A DNA stretch of 64,000 nucleotides from JACPXH01 sp964409225 (GTDB taxonomy: Bacteria; Patescibacteriota; Minisyncoccia; JACPXH01): positions 1-64,000 of the forward strand of contig CAYPCM010000002.1 of assembly GCA_964409225.1 (NCBI GenBank), read 5' to 3'. The notes under the pieces were generated by a model, which was not told where the DNA came from, searched no databases, and saw only the letters and a list, made by a program, of their open reading frames with translations. Positions 33,682 to 40,235 of this stretch are shown piece by piece (the stretch's first letter is position 1; the number at the start of each line of letters is the position of its first letter). The translations under genes and the position numbers were made by a program.

Positions 33682-33794
33682 GGCAGAGAGCCCGCGGGCT
33701 CTCTGCCCCGTGCGAAAGCAAGGAGGAGCCGGCAGCGCGATACTTTGCTCGAGCGCACCACGCGATGCAGAACTCAACCCTGCCGTGGTTTGCG
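33682..33794 (-). ncRNA. Pentamer-hairpin RNA unit 5
   Basis: Hairpin 33682-33707 (GGCAGAGAGCCCG/CGGGCTCTCTGCC), minus-strand tail AAAACTCTGTTTT. 12 of 17 blocks fit; three misfits cluster next to the hairpin. Confidence 0.75.
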
Positions 33795-33800
33795 GGAGAT

Positions 33801-33905
33801 GGCGGGGATTTTTACAAGAATCCCCGCCCCATGCCCAACTCTGCAAAACTGAACCCAGCTTGGCTAAGCTTTACAAGGCCTGGCCCCGCTCAGCTTGGCA
33901 AAACA
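33801..33905 (-). ncRNA. Pentamer-hairpin RNA unit 6 (best example)
   Basis: Hairpin 33801-33828 (GGCGGGGATT/AATCCCCGCC). All 15 blocks (33831-33905) fit: in RNA sense every block is N-G-Y-N-N (tGCca, aGCtg, gGTtc and so on). Its own promoter (33906-33934) places the transcription start at the first block, so the RNA is the pentamer run plus hairpin and nothing else. Confidence 0.88.
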
Positions 33906-33934
33906 TATATAACATCCACAACATAACTAGTCAA
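33906..33934 (-). promoter_or_regulatory. Promoter for RNA units 6 to 1
   Basis: TTGACT (33929-33934), exactly 17 bases, TATATA (33906-33911), read on the minus strand. The predicted start falls at the 5' edge of the unit 6 pentamer run. Confidence 0.75.
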
Positions 33935-33952
33935 GCTCAAACAGCAAAGAAA

Positions 33953-34039
33953 GACGGGAGCCGAATCGGCTCCCGTCCCGTGCCCTGCGCTGCTATGTCG
34001 TACCACAGCTAGCTGGACAAAACTTCGCCCGACAGCACG
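33953..34039 (-). ncRNA. Pentamer-hairpin RNA unit 7
   Basis: Hairpin 33953-33977 (GACGGGAGCCG/CGGCTCCCGTC), minus-strand tail TTTCTTTGC. 11 of 12 blocks fit. Confidence 0.82.
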
Positions 34040-34065
34040 GAGATGTGTGAACGATATTGATGAGT

Positions 34066-34153
34066 GGCGGGGACTCTTTCGAGCCCCCGCCCCGTGCAGA
34101 ACTTCACTGGAGGTTGCTACAGACAGCTCTGCTGGGCTGCGCCTTGGAGTGTG
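34066..34153 (-). ncRNA. Pentamer-hairpin RNA unit 8
   Basis: Hairpin 34066-34091 (GGCGGGGACTC/GAGCCCCCGCC, one mismatch). 9 of 12 blocks fit. Confidence 0.75.
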
Positions 34154-34204
34154 AACAGCAAGGTTGTCCGTAGACAACGAAATCTCTGCTACCCAGAAAG
34201 TGTC

Positions 34205-34292
34205 GGCGAGGCGCAGGAGTGCGCCTCGCCCCGGGCTACGCGGTACCCCACGCGGCCTGACTCCGCCTCACCACACAAGGCGAAACCAAACC
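34205..34292 (-). ncRNA. Pentamer-hairpin RNA unit 9
   Basis: Hairpin 34205-34230 (GGCGAGGCGC/GCGCCTCGCC, the same stem as unit 3 with a different loop). 12 of 12 blocks fit. Confidence 0.85.
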
Positions 34293-34336
34293 ATGGTCGG
34301 AAGGCGAACTAGTGTGCCGGTACATTCACCAGAGTT

Positions 34337-34421
34337 GACAGGGGCGCCCGAAGGCGCCCCTGTCCCGTGCTGGACCAAGCTGGGCCCGACTTGACCGAAC
34401 CGAGCCCGACCCTAGACGACC
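34337..34421 (-). ncRNA. Pentamer-hairpin RNA unit 10
   Basis: Hairpin 34337-34364 (GACAGGGGCGCC/GGCGCCCCTGTC). 10 of 11 blocks fit, and nearly all also have Y after the R-C step. It lies 34 bases past the helicase stop, so it is probably cut from or read through on the helicase mRNA. Confidence 0.83.
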
Positions 34422-34454
34422 AAGGGCTGGTTTGCCCAGGTGCGTGAAACGACA

Positions 34455-36248
34455 TCACCTCCTCCCCAAGAGTTTCAGCGTCTCCTCGACGCACTGATCG
34501 AACGTGAGCGTACCGCGGTACGCCGGCTCGAGCCAGCCGGGCAGCGAACCGAACACAAACCGCCGGAACTGCTGCGAGATAAAGAACGTGACTCCTTTGT
34601 CCTCGGTACTGCGGATGTTGCGTCCGCGCACCTGCAACGCCTCGATCATCACCCGCCAGTTCCAGAGCTCCCAGAGCCGACGGCCGAAGCGCTTACCCTC
34701 AAAAACCGCCATTGGGTCTTTGGGGTTGGGGAAGCCCGGCTTCAAGAAGAAAATGACCGGAGCCATCATCTTCGGCAGATCAACTCCTTCTCCGTACTGC
34801 GCCACGGTGCCCACGAGCACCGTCCCCTCACCCTCCTTGAAGTTTGCGGCTGCCGCTTTCGCGGTCGTGCCATTGCCGTAGCTTGTCGCATGCACTCCTT
34901 CCTCGACGCAGAACGCGAGGAACTTTTGGCGTTGCTTCTCGGAGACCACCACGACGAGCGACCGGTGGCCGGCTGCGCCGAACTTCACGCAGGCCCTCGC
35001 AATCCGCCGAAGCACCTTTGTCGGCTCGGCGCGGATGCACACCTTGGCTGCCAAGCTTGGCGTATCGATGGGCATAAAGATACGAGCGTTGTCAGCCGAA
35101 AACGTGGACGCAAGGCTGCAGACGGGAAAATCAATCCCCGTCTCGAACGCAAACACCTGCGGGTTGCCGATCGTCGCCGAATAGGCAACCGTTATGCGGC
35201 CAAAGAGTTTACGGATGATGGGTGCGACATAGTACGCCCGGATGACGAGCTTGTGCCGAACCCTTTCGCGCTCCGTAAGCTCTTCCCGGTAGAAGGCATA
35301 CGTGTAGTTGAGCGCATGACGCTCGCCGGTTGCAAGCGAGTAGCCGAGCGACCGGATGTACCGCCCAAGATCCAGCGCGAGCACCTCGAGCTTCTTCAGA
35401 GCCTCGCGGCGCTCTCGCGGATCAATTCGGCGATCCTTCACCGCCTGAGCAAGCTTCGTGCGGAGCGCATCCGGCTCAATCTTCACCAGCTCATCTAACA
35501 ACTCCCGGATCTCCTCGGCCTCGAGCAGGGTCTCGGTCTTTGCCGGCTTCGCCCTAGCGATCCGAACCATCGTCTTCAAGAACTGCTCAAACGCAGCCGC
35601 CTCTCCTTCAGCACCGATCTCCTCAAGGAGCTCGATGCATTTGCGCAGATGCCAGTCGGTAATCTCATAGCTCAAGAGGCTACGAATCGCGCGAGCGATC
35701 CGGTGCGCCTCATCAATGATGAGCGCTGCCGGCTGGCGCCACTCTCTCGAGAACAGCTGCGTGAAGAGGTAGAAGGCGTAGGTGCAGACCACCATCGGCG
35801 CCTGCTTTGCCTCGTACTTTGCGCGTAGGTAAGGACACGATGGCGCACCCGGCTCAAACGTCTCGCCTGTCTGCTGATCCACACGAAAGCGGCAATCGAT
35901 GAGGATCGAACATGGAATCTCATCTGCCTTCAACCCCTCGCCCTCATAATAGAGACAGTCATACTCGCTTCGCCCGTAGGCGATCCGGAGATCCGGACAC
36001 ATGTGTCCCACTTGCTCGACGAGCGTCTTCGTCGGAGCAATGTAGAACAACGGTCCTTCATTGAGACGACGGTGCGCTCGCAACACGGTGTAGCCGATGT
36101 CGGTTTTGCCGGTGCCAGTCGGCGCTTCGAGCACGCAGGACCGGTGCTTTTCGGCAAAATCGAGACCCTGCTCTTGAACCGACCGCATATGTGGATGGAT
36201 GTGCCGCGGAAAGCTTGCCTTCAAGTTCAGAGGCCGCTCTTCCTTCAT
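34455..36248 (-). CDS. DinG/XPD-family Fe-S DNA helicase within the RNA array
   Basis: 597 aa, superfamily 2 5'-3' helicase. Walker A is VLEAPTGTGKTDIG (about 39-52). The Fe-S domain supplies spaced Cys in GRSEYDCLYY, CSILIDC and APSCPYLRAKYEA (about 95-145). The DEAH box is ALIIDEAHRIARAI (about 175). Motifs V-VI in HD2 read VGTVAQYGEGVDLP and ALQVRGRNIRS. ATG 36248 follows AGGGAGGAG. DinG enzymes unwind R-loops and G-quadruplexes, and a DinG relative (CasDinG) is the helicase of type IV-A CRISPR. The promoter carries a palindromic operator, and RNA units flank the gene on both sides. A role in the array's function is inferred from that placement. Confidence 0.85.
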   Translation of the reverse strand: MKEERPLNLKASFPRHIHPHMRSVQEQGLDFAEKHRSCVLEAPTGTGKTDIGYTVLRAHRRLNEGPLFYIAPTKTLVEQVGHMCPDLRIAYGRSEYDCLYYEGEGLKADEIPCSILIDCRFRVDQQTGETFEPGAPSCPYLRAKYEAKQAPMVVCTYAFYLFTQLFSREWRQPAALIIDEAHRIARAIRSLLSYEITDWHLRKCIELLEEIGAEGEAAAFEQFLKTMVRIARAKPAKTETLLEAEEIRELLDELVKIEPDALRTKLAQAVKDRRIDPRERREALKKLEVLALDLGRYIRSLGYSLATGERHALNYTYAFYREELTERERVRHKLVIRAYYVAPIIRKLFGRITVAYSATIGNPQVFAFETGIDFPVCSLASTFSADNARIFMPIDTPSLAAKVCIRAEPTKVLRRIARACVKFGAAGHRSLVVVVSEKQRQKFLAFCVEEGVHATSYGNGTTAKAAAANFKEGEGTVLVGTVAQYGEGVDLPKMMAPVIFFLKPGFPNPKDPMAVFEGKRFGRRLWELWNWRVMIEALQVRGRNIRSTEDKGVTFFISQQFRRFVFGSLPGWLEPAYRGTLTFDQCVEETLKLLGRR

Positions 36249-36340
36249 CTCTCCTCCCTGCTCGCGTTACGCGAGACTGAACCAGGGTTGCGGTGATGGG
36301 AGCTTCTTCGTAGGAGCTCCCAGATGTCAAAGATCAACCG

Positions 36341-36373
36341 TTTTGATATATCAAAAACAGAAAACTTTGTCAA
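36341..36373 (-). promoter_or_regulatory. Helicase promoter with a palindromic operator
   Basis: TTGACA (36368-36373), 17 bases, TATATC (36345-36350). The perfect palindrome TTTTGATATATCAAAA (36341-36356) covers the -10. A related TGATATG...CATATCA dyad lies in the promoter of the other protein gene (38095-38113). Confidence 0.78.
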
Positions 36374-36390
36374 TGTTTCAAAAAAGAAAC

Positions 36391-36473
36391 GGCGGGGATC
36401 CGGAAGGATCCCCGTCCCGCGCATCGCCACACTTAGCTCGACCCTGCGATAGTGAGCAACGGTGGACGGCGTA
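36391..36473 (-). ncRNA. Pentamer-hairpin RNA unit 11
   Basis: Hairpin 36391-36416 (GGCGGGGATCC/GGATCCCCGTC) with a textbook minus-strand tail CGTTTCTTTTTTG that ends just before the helicase promoter. 9 of 11 blocks fit. Confidence 0.8.
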
Positions 36474-36524
36474 GTGGTACAAGTAGAAGGAACGATTATG
36501 GCGGCGGGGCTCACCGCAGAAACT

Positions 36525-36634
36525 GGCGAGGTCGCCATTGGGCGACCTCGCCCTGTGCAACGCGACGCGATGCTTTACTCTGACCCGCCGAACGCCACCC
36601 TGCTGGACATTACTTGACTCTGCAGAACCGCGTT
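36525..36634 (-). ncRNA. Pentamer-hairpin RNA unit 12
   Basis: Hairpin 36525-36552 (GGCGAGGTCGCC/GGCGACCTCGCC). 15 of 16 blocks fit. Confidence 0.85.
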
Positions 36635-36649
36635 GCTAAAAGAACAGAC

Positions 36650-36762
36650 GGCAGGGAACCCTTTGGATCCCTGCCCCGTGCCACGCAGCGCCGAACCACG
36701 CCATAAGGTACCGGAGCTCGCCCTGAAGCGCCGCATCGAGCTCTGCTGTGGTCGGCTCTGTA
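36650..36762 (-). ncRNA. Pentamer-hairpin RNA unit 13
   Basis: Hairpin 36650-36675 (GGCAGGGAACC/GGATCCCTGCC, one mismatch), minus-strand tail GTCTGTTCTTTT. 13 of 17 blocks fit. First unit after the promoter at 36768-36796. Confidence 0.8.
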
Positions 36763-36767
36763 AAATA

Positions 36768-36796
36768 TCATTATCACAAGTAAAACTACCTGTCAA
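36768..36796 (-). promoter_or_regulatory. Promoter for RNA units 13 to 11
   Basis: TTGACA (36791-36796), 17 bases, TAATGA (36768-36773; GATAAT at 15-base spacing is the alternative). The predicted start coincides with the first pentamer of unit 13. Confidence 0.65.
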
Positions 36797-36818
36797 TGTT
36801 CAATGTTCAAAAAGAAGC

Positions 36819-36926
36819 GGCGGGGATCCTTCCGGATCCCCGCCCCGTGCCAAACTCTACAGAACTGAACTCAGCCTAGGCCGACTCCACTCTGAGCGGC
36901 ACCGCTACGGCGAGTTAAGCTCCGCG
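36819..36926 (-). ncRNA. Pentamer-hairpin RNA unit 14
   Basis: Hairpin 36819-36844 (GGCGGGGATCC/GGATCCCCGCC), minus-strand tail GCTTCTTTTTGAAC. 13 of 16 blocks fit. Ends the block that follows the Cas7-like gene. Confidence 0.82.
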
Positions 36927-36942
36927 GCCTTAGGGTAAATTT

Positions 36943-37035
36943 GCGAGAGCCCTGATGGGAGCTCCCGCCCGTGCTGGGCCTTAGACTACGCGACCCTGCT
37001 AAGCACCGGACAACTCCGCAATGCGCGACCGCACT
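36943..37035 (-). ncRNA. Pentamer-hairpin RNA unit 15 (imperfect hairpin)
   Basis: The only unit with a damaged stem (GCGAGAGCCC against GGGAGCTCCCGC). The junction CCGTGC and the phase are kept, and 11 of 13 blocks fit. Confidence 0.72.
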
Positions 37036-37059
37036 AAGAGGATATTCTACAGAAGCGAT

Positions 37060-37165
37060 GATGGAACCCTCCAGTGGAGGGTTCCATCCCATGCGAGACC
37101 AGACGCTACTGCGCTGCACCAGACGGTAACTGGGTTAGCGTAGCAAGGCCGGGCCGCACCGGGCG
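37060..37165 (-). ncRNA. Pentamer-hairpin RNA unit 16
   Basis: Hairpin 37060-37088 (GATGGAACCCTCCA/TGGAGGGTTCCATC). 13 of 15 blocks fit. TGTAGAAT just upstream of unit 15 (minus strand, about 37044-37051) could be an internal extended -10. Confidence 0.82.
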
Positions 37166-37177
37166 GCTCCGAGAAAA

Positions 37178-37273
37178 GGCGGGGATCCAAACCGCGGATC
37201 CCCGCCCCATGCGCTGCTCTGCGCTGCTGAACTGGACCAAACGAAGACGAGTCACGCTGCGCCGAACCGAGTA
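37178..37273 (-). ncRNA. Pentamer-hairpin RNA unit 17
   Basis: Hairpin 37178-37206 (GGCGGGGATCC/GGATCCCCGCC), minus-strand tail TTTTCTC. 12 of 13 blocks fit. It follows the Cas7-like gene directly. Confidence 0.84.
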
Positions 37274-37311
37274 GCCTAAACGCCGTAAGCCCCAAGGAAG
37301 AGAGCCTTGCC

Positions 37312-38019
37312 CTATGACGCCACCGCGGCCTTCGCGCGCCTGCCCTTCGCTGGCTTCTCGGTCGTGACCTCCGGTCCGCCCTCCCCGTCCTCGCCCTCAC
37401 CCGTCTCGACGCCGGACTCGTCGGTGCTCTCGGCCGCGGCCTTCGGGGATTTGGTCCGCTCGAGCACCTCCCAGGTCTTGATGCGGAAGCGCCCGAAGTT
37501 GCCCTTGGTCCGGAAACTGCACAACCCGAAGCACCGTCCGGCCTCGACGAAGAGCTGCTTGGCCGACTTCTCGGACAGCAGATCCTCCTCGATCCGAATG
37601 ACCACCTCGATCTCCCACTGGTTGAACTTGGGCCGGACGATCCGGCAGGCGGTGCCGTCCAAGTTGTCGCCCTTGCGCTTGTCCACAACCCAGCCAGAAC
37701 CGTGGTTGATCGGGAAGAACTCCTGCTCGAGCGTGACGAGCGCGGGCAAGAACGTGAGCTTGCCGCTCGAGACCTTCCGCTTGTCGCGGAACGGGATGAA
37801 CACGCCGCCCTCACGCAGACACGCGAACAGGTTGTCCCCGGGGATGCCGAGCTGCCCTTCGGCGTTGAGGTAAAGTTTGCCCGCGGCGATCTCCTTGACC
37901 GGTCGGTCCTTACGCACCGGCAACTTCACGCCGGTCCCGATGGAGTCCAGCACCTCCTCGGACATCGGGTCCATGAGCAGCGGCCTCGTACCCTCCAACA
38001 CCACCCTGACTCGAATCAC
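37312..38019 (-). CDS. RAMP/Cas7-like (inferred) protein within the RNA array
   Basis: 235 aa from GTG 38019, with AGGAGG 6 bases upstream. It begins MIRVRVVLEGTRPLLMDPMS and has GIPGDNLFACLREGG mid-way. The late segment AGRCFGLCSFRTKGNFGRF resembles the Gly-rich loop of RAMP-type RNA-binding proteins and a phage-borne family I know only as hypothetical (there typically AG..IGLGDFRP...FG.F). The last 45 residues are acidic, low-complexity, ending in a basic Lys/Arg tail. A Cas7-like fold is inference from motif order and needs a structure prediction. It is the only other protein gene in the array and has its own operator-bearing promoter. Confidence 0.55.
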   Translation of the reverse strand: MIRVRVVLEGTRPLLMDPMSEEVLDSIGTGVKLPVRKDRPVKEIAAGKLYLNAEGQLGIPGDNLFACLREGGVFIPFRDKRKVSSGKLTFLPALVTLEQEFFPINHGSGWVVDKRKGDNLDGTACRIVRPKFNQWEIEVVIRIEEDLLSEKSAKQLFVEAGRCFGLCSFRTKGNFGRFRIKTWEVLERTKSPKAAAESTDESGVETGEGEDGEGGPEVTTEKPAKGRRAKAAVAS

Positions 38020-38094
38020 GGCTTACCTCCTGGGCTTTCTGCCCGTGAGAGAGTGAAAAGAACGAGCGGGAAGAGCATTCTCCCCGCCCTCCTC

Positions 38095-38133
38095 TGATAT
38101 GATCCACATATCATACGTTGATATACATGTCAA
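38095..38133 (-). promoter_or_regulatory. Promoter/operator of the Cas7-like gene
   Basis: TTGACA (38128-38133), and TATGTG at 17-base spacing (38105-38110). The dyad TGATATG-ATCCA-CATATCA (38095-38113) covers the -10, and a TTGATATACAT half-site lies in the spacer. It shares the TGATAT core with the helicase operator. Confidence 0.6.
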
Positions 38134-38155
38134 GAGCTTGTACAAGAAATAAAAC

Positions 38156-38258
38156 GACGGGGACCCTAGAGGGTCCCCGTCCCGTGCGAAACAAGGATGG
38201 GCACTGCGGCGCGAAGCATTACAGCACGACACGTTACGAGGCTTCGCCGTGCGCTGTG
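38156..38258 (-). ncRNA. Pentamer-hairpin RNA unit 18
   Basis: Hairpin 38156-38181 (GACGGGGACCCT/AGGGTCCCCGTC), minus-strand tail GTTTTATTTCTTG. 14 of 15 blocks fit. Confidence 0.85.
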
Positions 38259-38470
38259 CTCTACCCGTTACCGCCTTTTCGCTTCCCTCCGAAAAAGTTC
38301 TGACACCGACCCGTACATCACCCCCCCCCCCCGATCGTACCGGCCGTTCCCGCTCGGCTTGCACGAGAGCTCCGATGATCCGCTTGTGCTTGCCGTGCCT
38401 CGCAAACGCCTTGCTCTTGTTCCAGATTTTCTGGACCATCTTCCTACCCCCGGCGTCGGTAATGGGGATC
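38259..38470. other. Space between RNA units 18 and 19
   Basis: Contains a run of 12 C (38321-38332). On the minus strand a short basic reading MVQKIWNKSKAFARHGKHKR starts at 38438 and crosses the homopolymer. It has only a weak ribosome binding site. If real, length changes in the C run would switch its frame. Confidence 0.3.
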
Positions 38471-38584
38471 GGCAGGTGTCCGTTCGCGAACGGACACCTG
38501 CCCCGTGCCGGAGATTGATGGGCCGGACCGGACCCTGCTGCGCTTGACTGGACCGCGGGCAACGTTGCTATGCCCGGCTTGGCA
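38471..38584 (-). ncRNA. Pentamer-hairpin RNA unit 19 (first of the array)
   Basis: Longest perfect palindrome (38471-38502, arm GGCAGGTGTCCGTTCG). 13 of 16 blocks fit. Its promoter starts transcription at the first pentamer. No T-tract follows the hairpin, so read-through to unit 18 is likely. Confidence 0.84.
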
Positions 38585-38590
38585 TTAAGT

Positions 38591-38619
38591 TTACTAGCAC
38601 ATACGGCTTGCACTGTCAA
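38591..38619 (-). promoter_or_regulatory. Promoter for RNA units 19 and 18
   Basis: TTGACA (38614-38619), 17 bases, TAGTAA (38591-38596), minus strand. The start is predicted about 7 bases on, at the edge of the pentamer run. Confidence 0.78.
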
Positions 38620-38814
38620 ACGCAGATTTTTACTCCGTGGAATTAACGCATTTGCGAGCAGAGACGTCCACACAATCAAACAAGCCCGGACGCATGCGTC
38701 CGAGTTGTGATTTGACGTGCGCCGAGCTTGTATGATCCCCGTGCCGTCCCAGTCGGACGGTGGCGCGGGGCGTTGAATGAAGACGGATGAAACGCGCCGG
38801 TGTTACATTTCCCT

Positions 38815-38856
38815 TCTCGACTTCGGGACGCTAAGCGTCCCTTCGCTCGAAGGATA
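38815..38856. repeat. Dispersed palindromic repeat, CTTCTCGAC...GCTCGAAG family
   Basis: CTTCTCGACTTC, GGGACGCTAAGCGTCCC, then TTCGCTCGAAGG. It abuts the 3' end of the endonuclease IV gene and probably acts as its terminator. Confidence 0.75.
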
Positions 38857-38858
38857 TG

Positions 38859-39707
38859 CTATCCACCAACCGTTTCGGCAATTTTTTGGATGACGGAGAG
38901 ATTTCGCAGGTCGTCTTCGTCCGAGTCCTTCGGCGTTTCCAAAATCCAATTGACTTTACGCAGTTCAGAAAAACCCAAAAGCGCCCGAAAGCCAGCTTCC
39001 CCTATTTCGCCTTTGCCGATGTCGGCATGGCGATCTCTGTGCGAACCAAGCCCAAAAACAGAATCATTCGCGTGGACAATTTTGAGTCGCTCAAGCCCGA
39101 GATGCCGATCAAAATCCGCAAGCATGGCCTTGACCGCAGCGGGAGTGCGCACGTCGTAGCCGGAAGCGAACATATGACAGGTGTCGAGACAAACGCCGAA
39201 ATCATGGCCGGATTTCGCCATGATGTCGCCCACCTCCTCGAACGTATCGCCAATGATCGCACCCGTTCCGGCAGAAAATTCCAACAGCAGTCGGCTCTCT
39301 CCGTTCCAGCCCCGCATAATTTCGGCAAGCGACGCGGCCGCGTTCTTTCGCCCCTCGGTCTCCGGCCGATCCATGGCGCTGCCCAAATGCGTTACCACAT
39401 ACCCGATGCCAAGAACGTCTGCCCGCTCGAGCTCCTCGCGCACAATCCGAACTGAATTTTTCTGGATGCGCCGATTCGGGGATGCCAAGTTAATATAGTA
39501 AGGCGCGTGGATGACGATATCTTCAGCCGCATATCCGAACTCGCGGCAACCCCGCCGAAACCCTTGAATCATCTCGTCGGTGAGTGCTTGCCGTCCCCCG
39601 CGCGGCGAACGGCTGAACAACTGAAAACACGCGCACCCCAAACGGTGCGCGTGTTCCGGGACATGCTGAATTCCGCCTGCGGCTGAAACGTGAACGCCGA
39701 ACTTCAT
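38859..39707 (-). CDS. nfo: Endonuclease IV (AP endonuclease)
   Basis: 282 aa from ATG 39707, giving the standard start KFGVHVSAAGGIQ. It contains the three-Zn-site signatures: LLLEFSAGTGAIIGDTFEEVG, VCLDTCHMFASGYDV and KIVHANDSVFGLGSHRDRH, which are the Nfo family motifs. It cuts DNA 5' to abasic sites in base-excision repair. The frame continues upstream to 39881 through the hicA remnant, but that part is not conserved. Confidence 0.95.
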   Translation of the reverse strand: MKFGVHVSAAGGIQHVPEHAHRLGCACFQLFSRSPRGGRQALTDEMIQGFRRGCREFGYAAEDIVIHAPYYINLASPNRRIQKNSVRIVREELERADVLGIGYVVTHLGSAMDRPETEGRKNAAASLAEIMRGWNGESRLLLEFSAGTGAIIGDTFEEVGDIMAKSGHDFGVCLDTCHMFASGYDVRTPAAVKAMLADFDRHLGLERLKIVHANDSVFGLGSHRDRHADIGKGEIGEAGFRALLGFSELRKVNWILETPKDSDEDDLRNLSVIQKIAETVGG

Positions 39708-39711
39708 GCGC

Positions 39712-39850
39712 GTAACGCGTTCAGCTCTTTCGGCGTGAGCTCGACATCGCGAAGAATTTTTCGAAGCAGCCCCCTGCTTCTCTGCCGGAAAGGATCGGGA
39801 AACGCGCCATACGCGCGATGAACCTCCGCGCTGCAAGCAGCGCGGTATCA
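39712..39850 (-). pseudogene. Probable hicA toxin remnant
   Basis: The minus strand reads EVHRAYGAFPDPFRQRSRGL then LRKILRDVELTPKELNALRA and stop, similar to the C-terminal half of HicA toxins (H...LxxGTLRxIL...LTxEEF). No start codon is available: a stop and a dispersed palindromic repeat lie immediately upstream, where the N-terminal half should be. It lies directly downstream of hicB, the usual hicBA order in this group. Confidence 0.45.
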
Positions 39851-39856
39851 AAGGAG

Positions 39857-39912
39857 ACTTCTCGACTCCCCCGATGGACATCGGGGTCGCTCGAAGAATA
39901 TTTATTGTTCGA
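39857..39912. repeat. Dispersed palindromic repeat near the hicA remnant
   Basis: CTTCTCGACTC, CCCCGATGGACATCGGGG palindrome, GCTCGAAGAAT, then a second TTCGAGCTTATCGAGAAC half-element. Confidence 0.7.
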
Positions 39913-39969
39913 GCTTATCGAGAACATTCCTATGGTAACCGCGCAGCAAGACTGCGCGGAATTATCAAG

Positions 39970-40206
39970 TTAAAGCGTAATCGTATGCAGGCTTAACTCC
40001 TCGGGATGATATGCCCGCAGGATTTCCCTCGATGCTTCTTCTTGAAGCACCAGCGCGAGGACTTCGCGAATGTTGTACAATGCTTCATCAATTGTCTTCC
40101 CTTGGCTGTAGCACCCTTCGAATAACGGGCACTCGGCAACGTAAAACCCATCCTCATCTTTCTCGATGAGGAGCGGCAGGGAGGATTTACGATACTTCGT
40201 CTTCAT
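39970..40206 (-). CDS. hicB: HicB-family antitoxin
   Basis: 78 aa. The RNase-H-like partial fold of HicB is clear: LPLLIEKDEDGFYVAECPLF, then GCYSQGKTIDEALYNIREVL. No C-terminal DNA-binding domain is present. The toxin gene downstream seems broken, so this may be a solitary antitoxin. Confidence 0.85.
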   Translation of the reverse strand: MKTKYRKSSLPLLIEKDEDGFYVAECPLFEGCYSQGKTIDEALYNIREVLALVLQEEASREILRAYHPEELSLHTITL

Positions 40207-40235
40207 AGCCGTATCGGCGCGAATGACTATTGCTG

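Noticed and set aside
33190..38584. CRISPR array
   Set aside because: No identical direct repeats; stems differ in every unit and spacing varies from under 10 to over 100 bases.
33190..38584. Integron attC sites or ordinary terminators only
   Set aside because: attC R-boxes are absent, and the 5-base periodicity beyond each hairpin is not a property of terminators.
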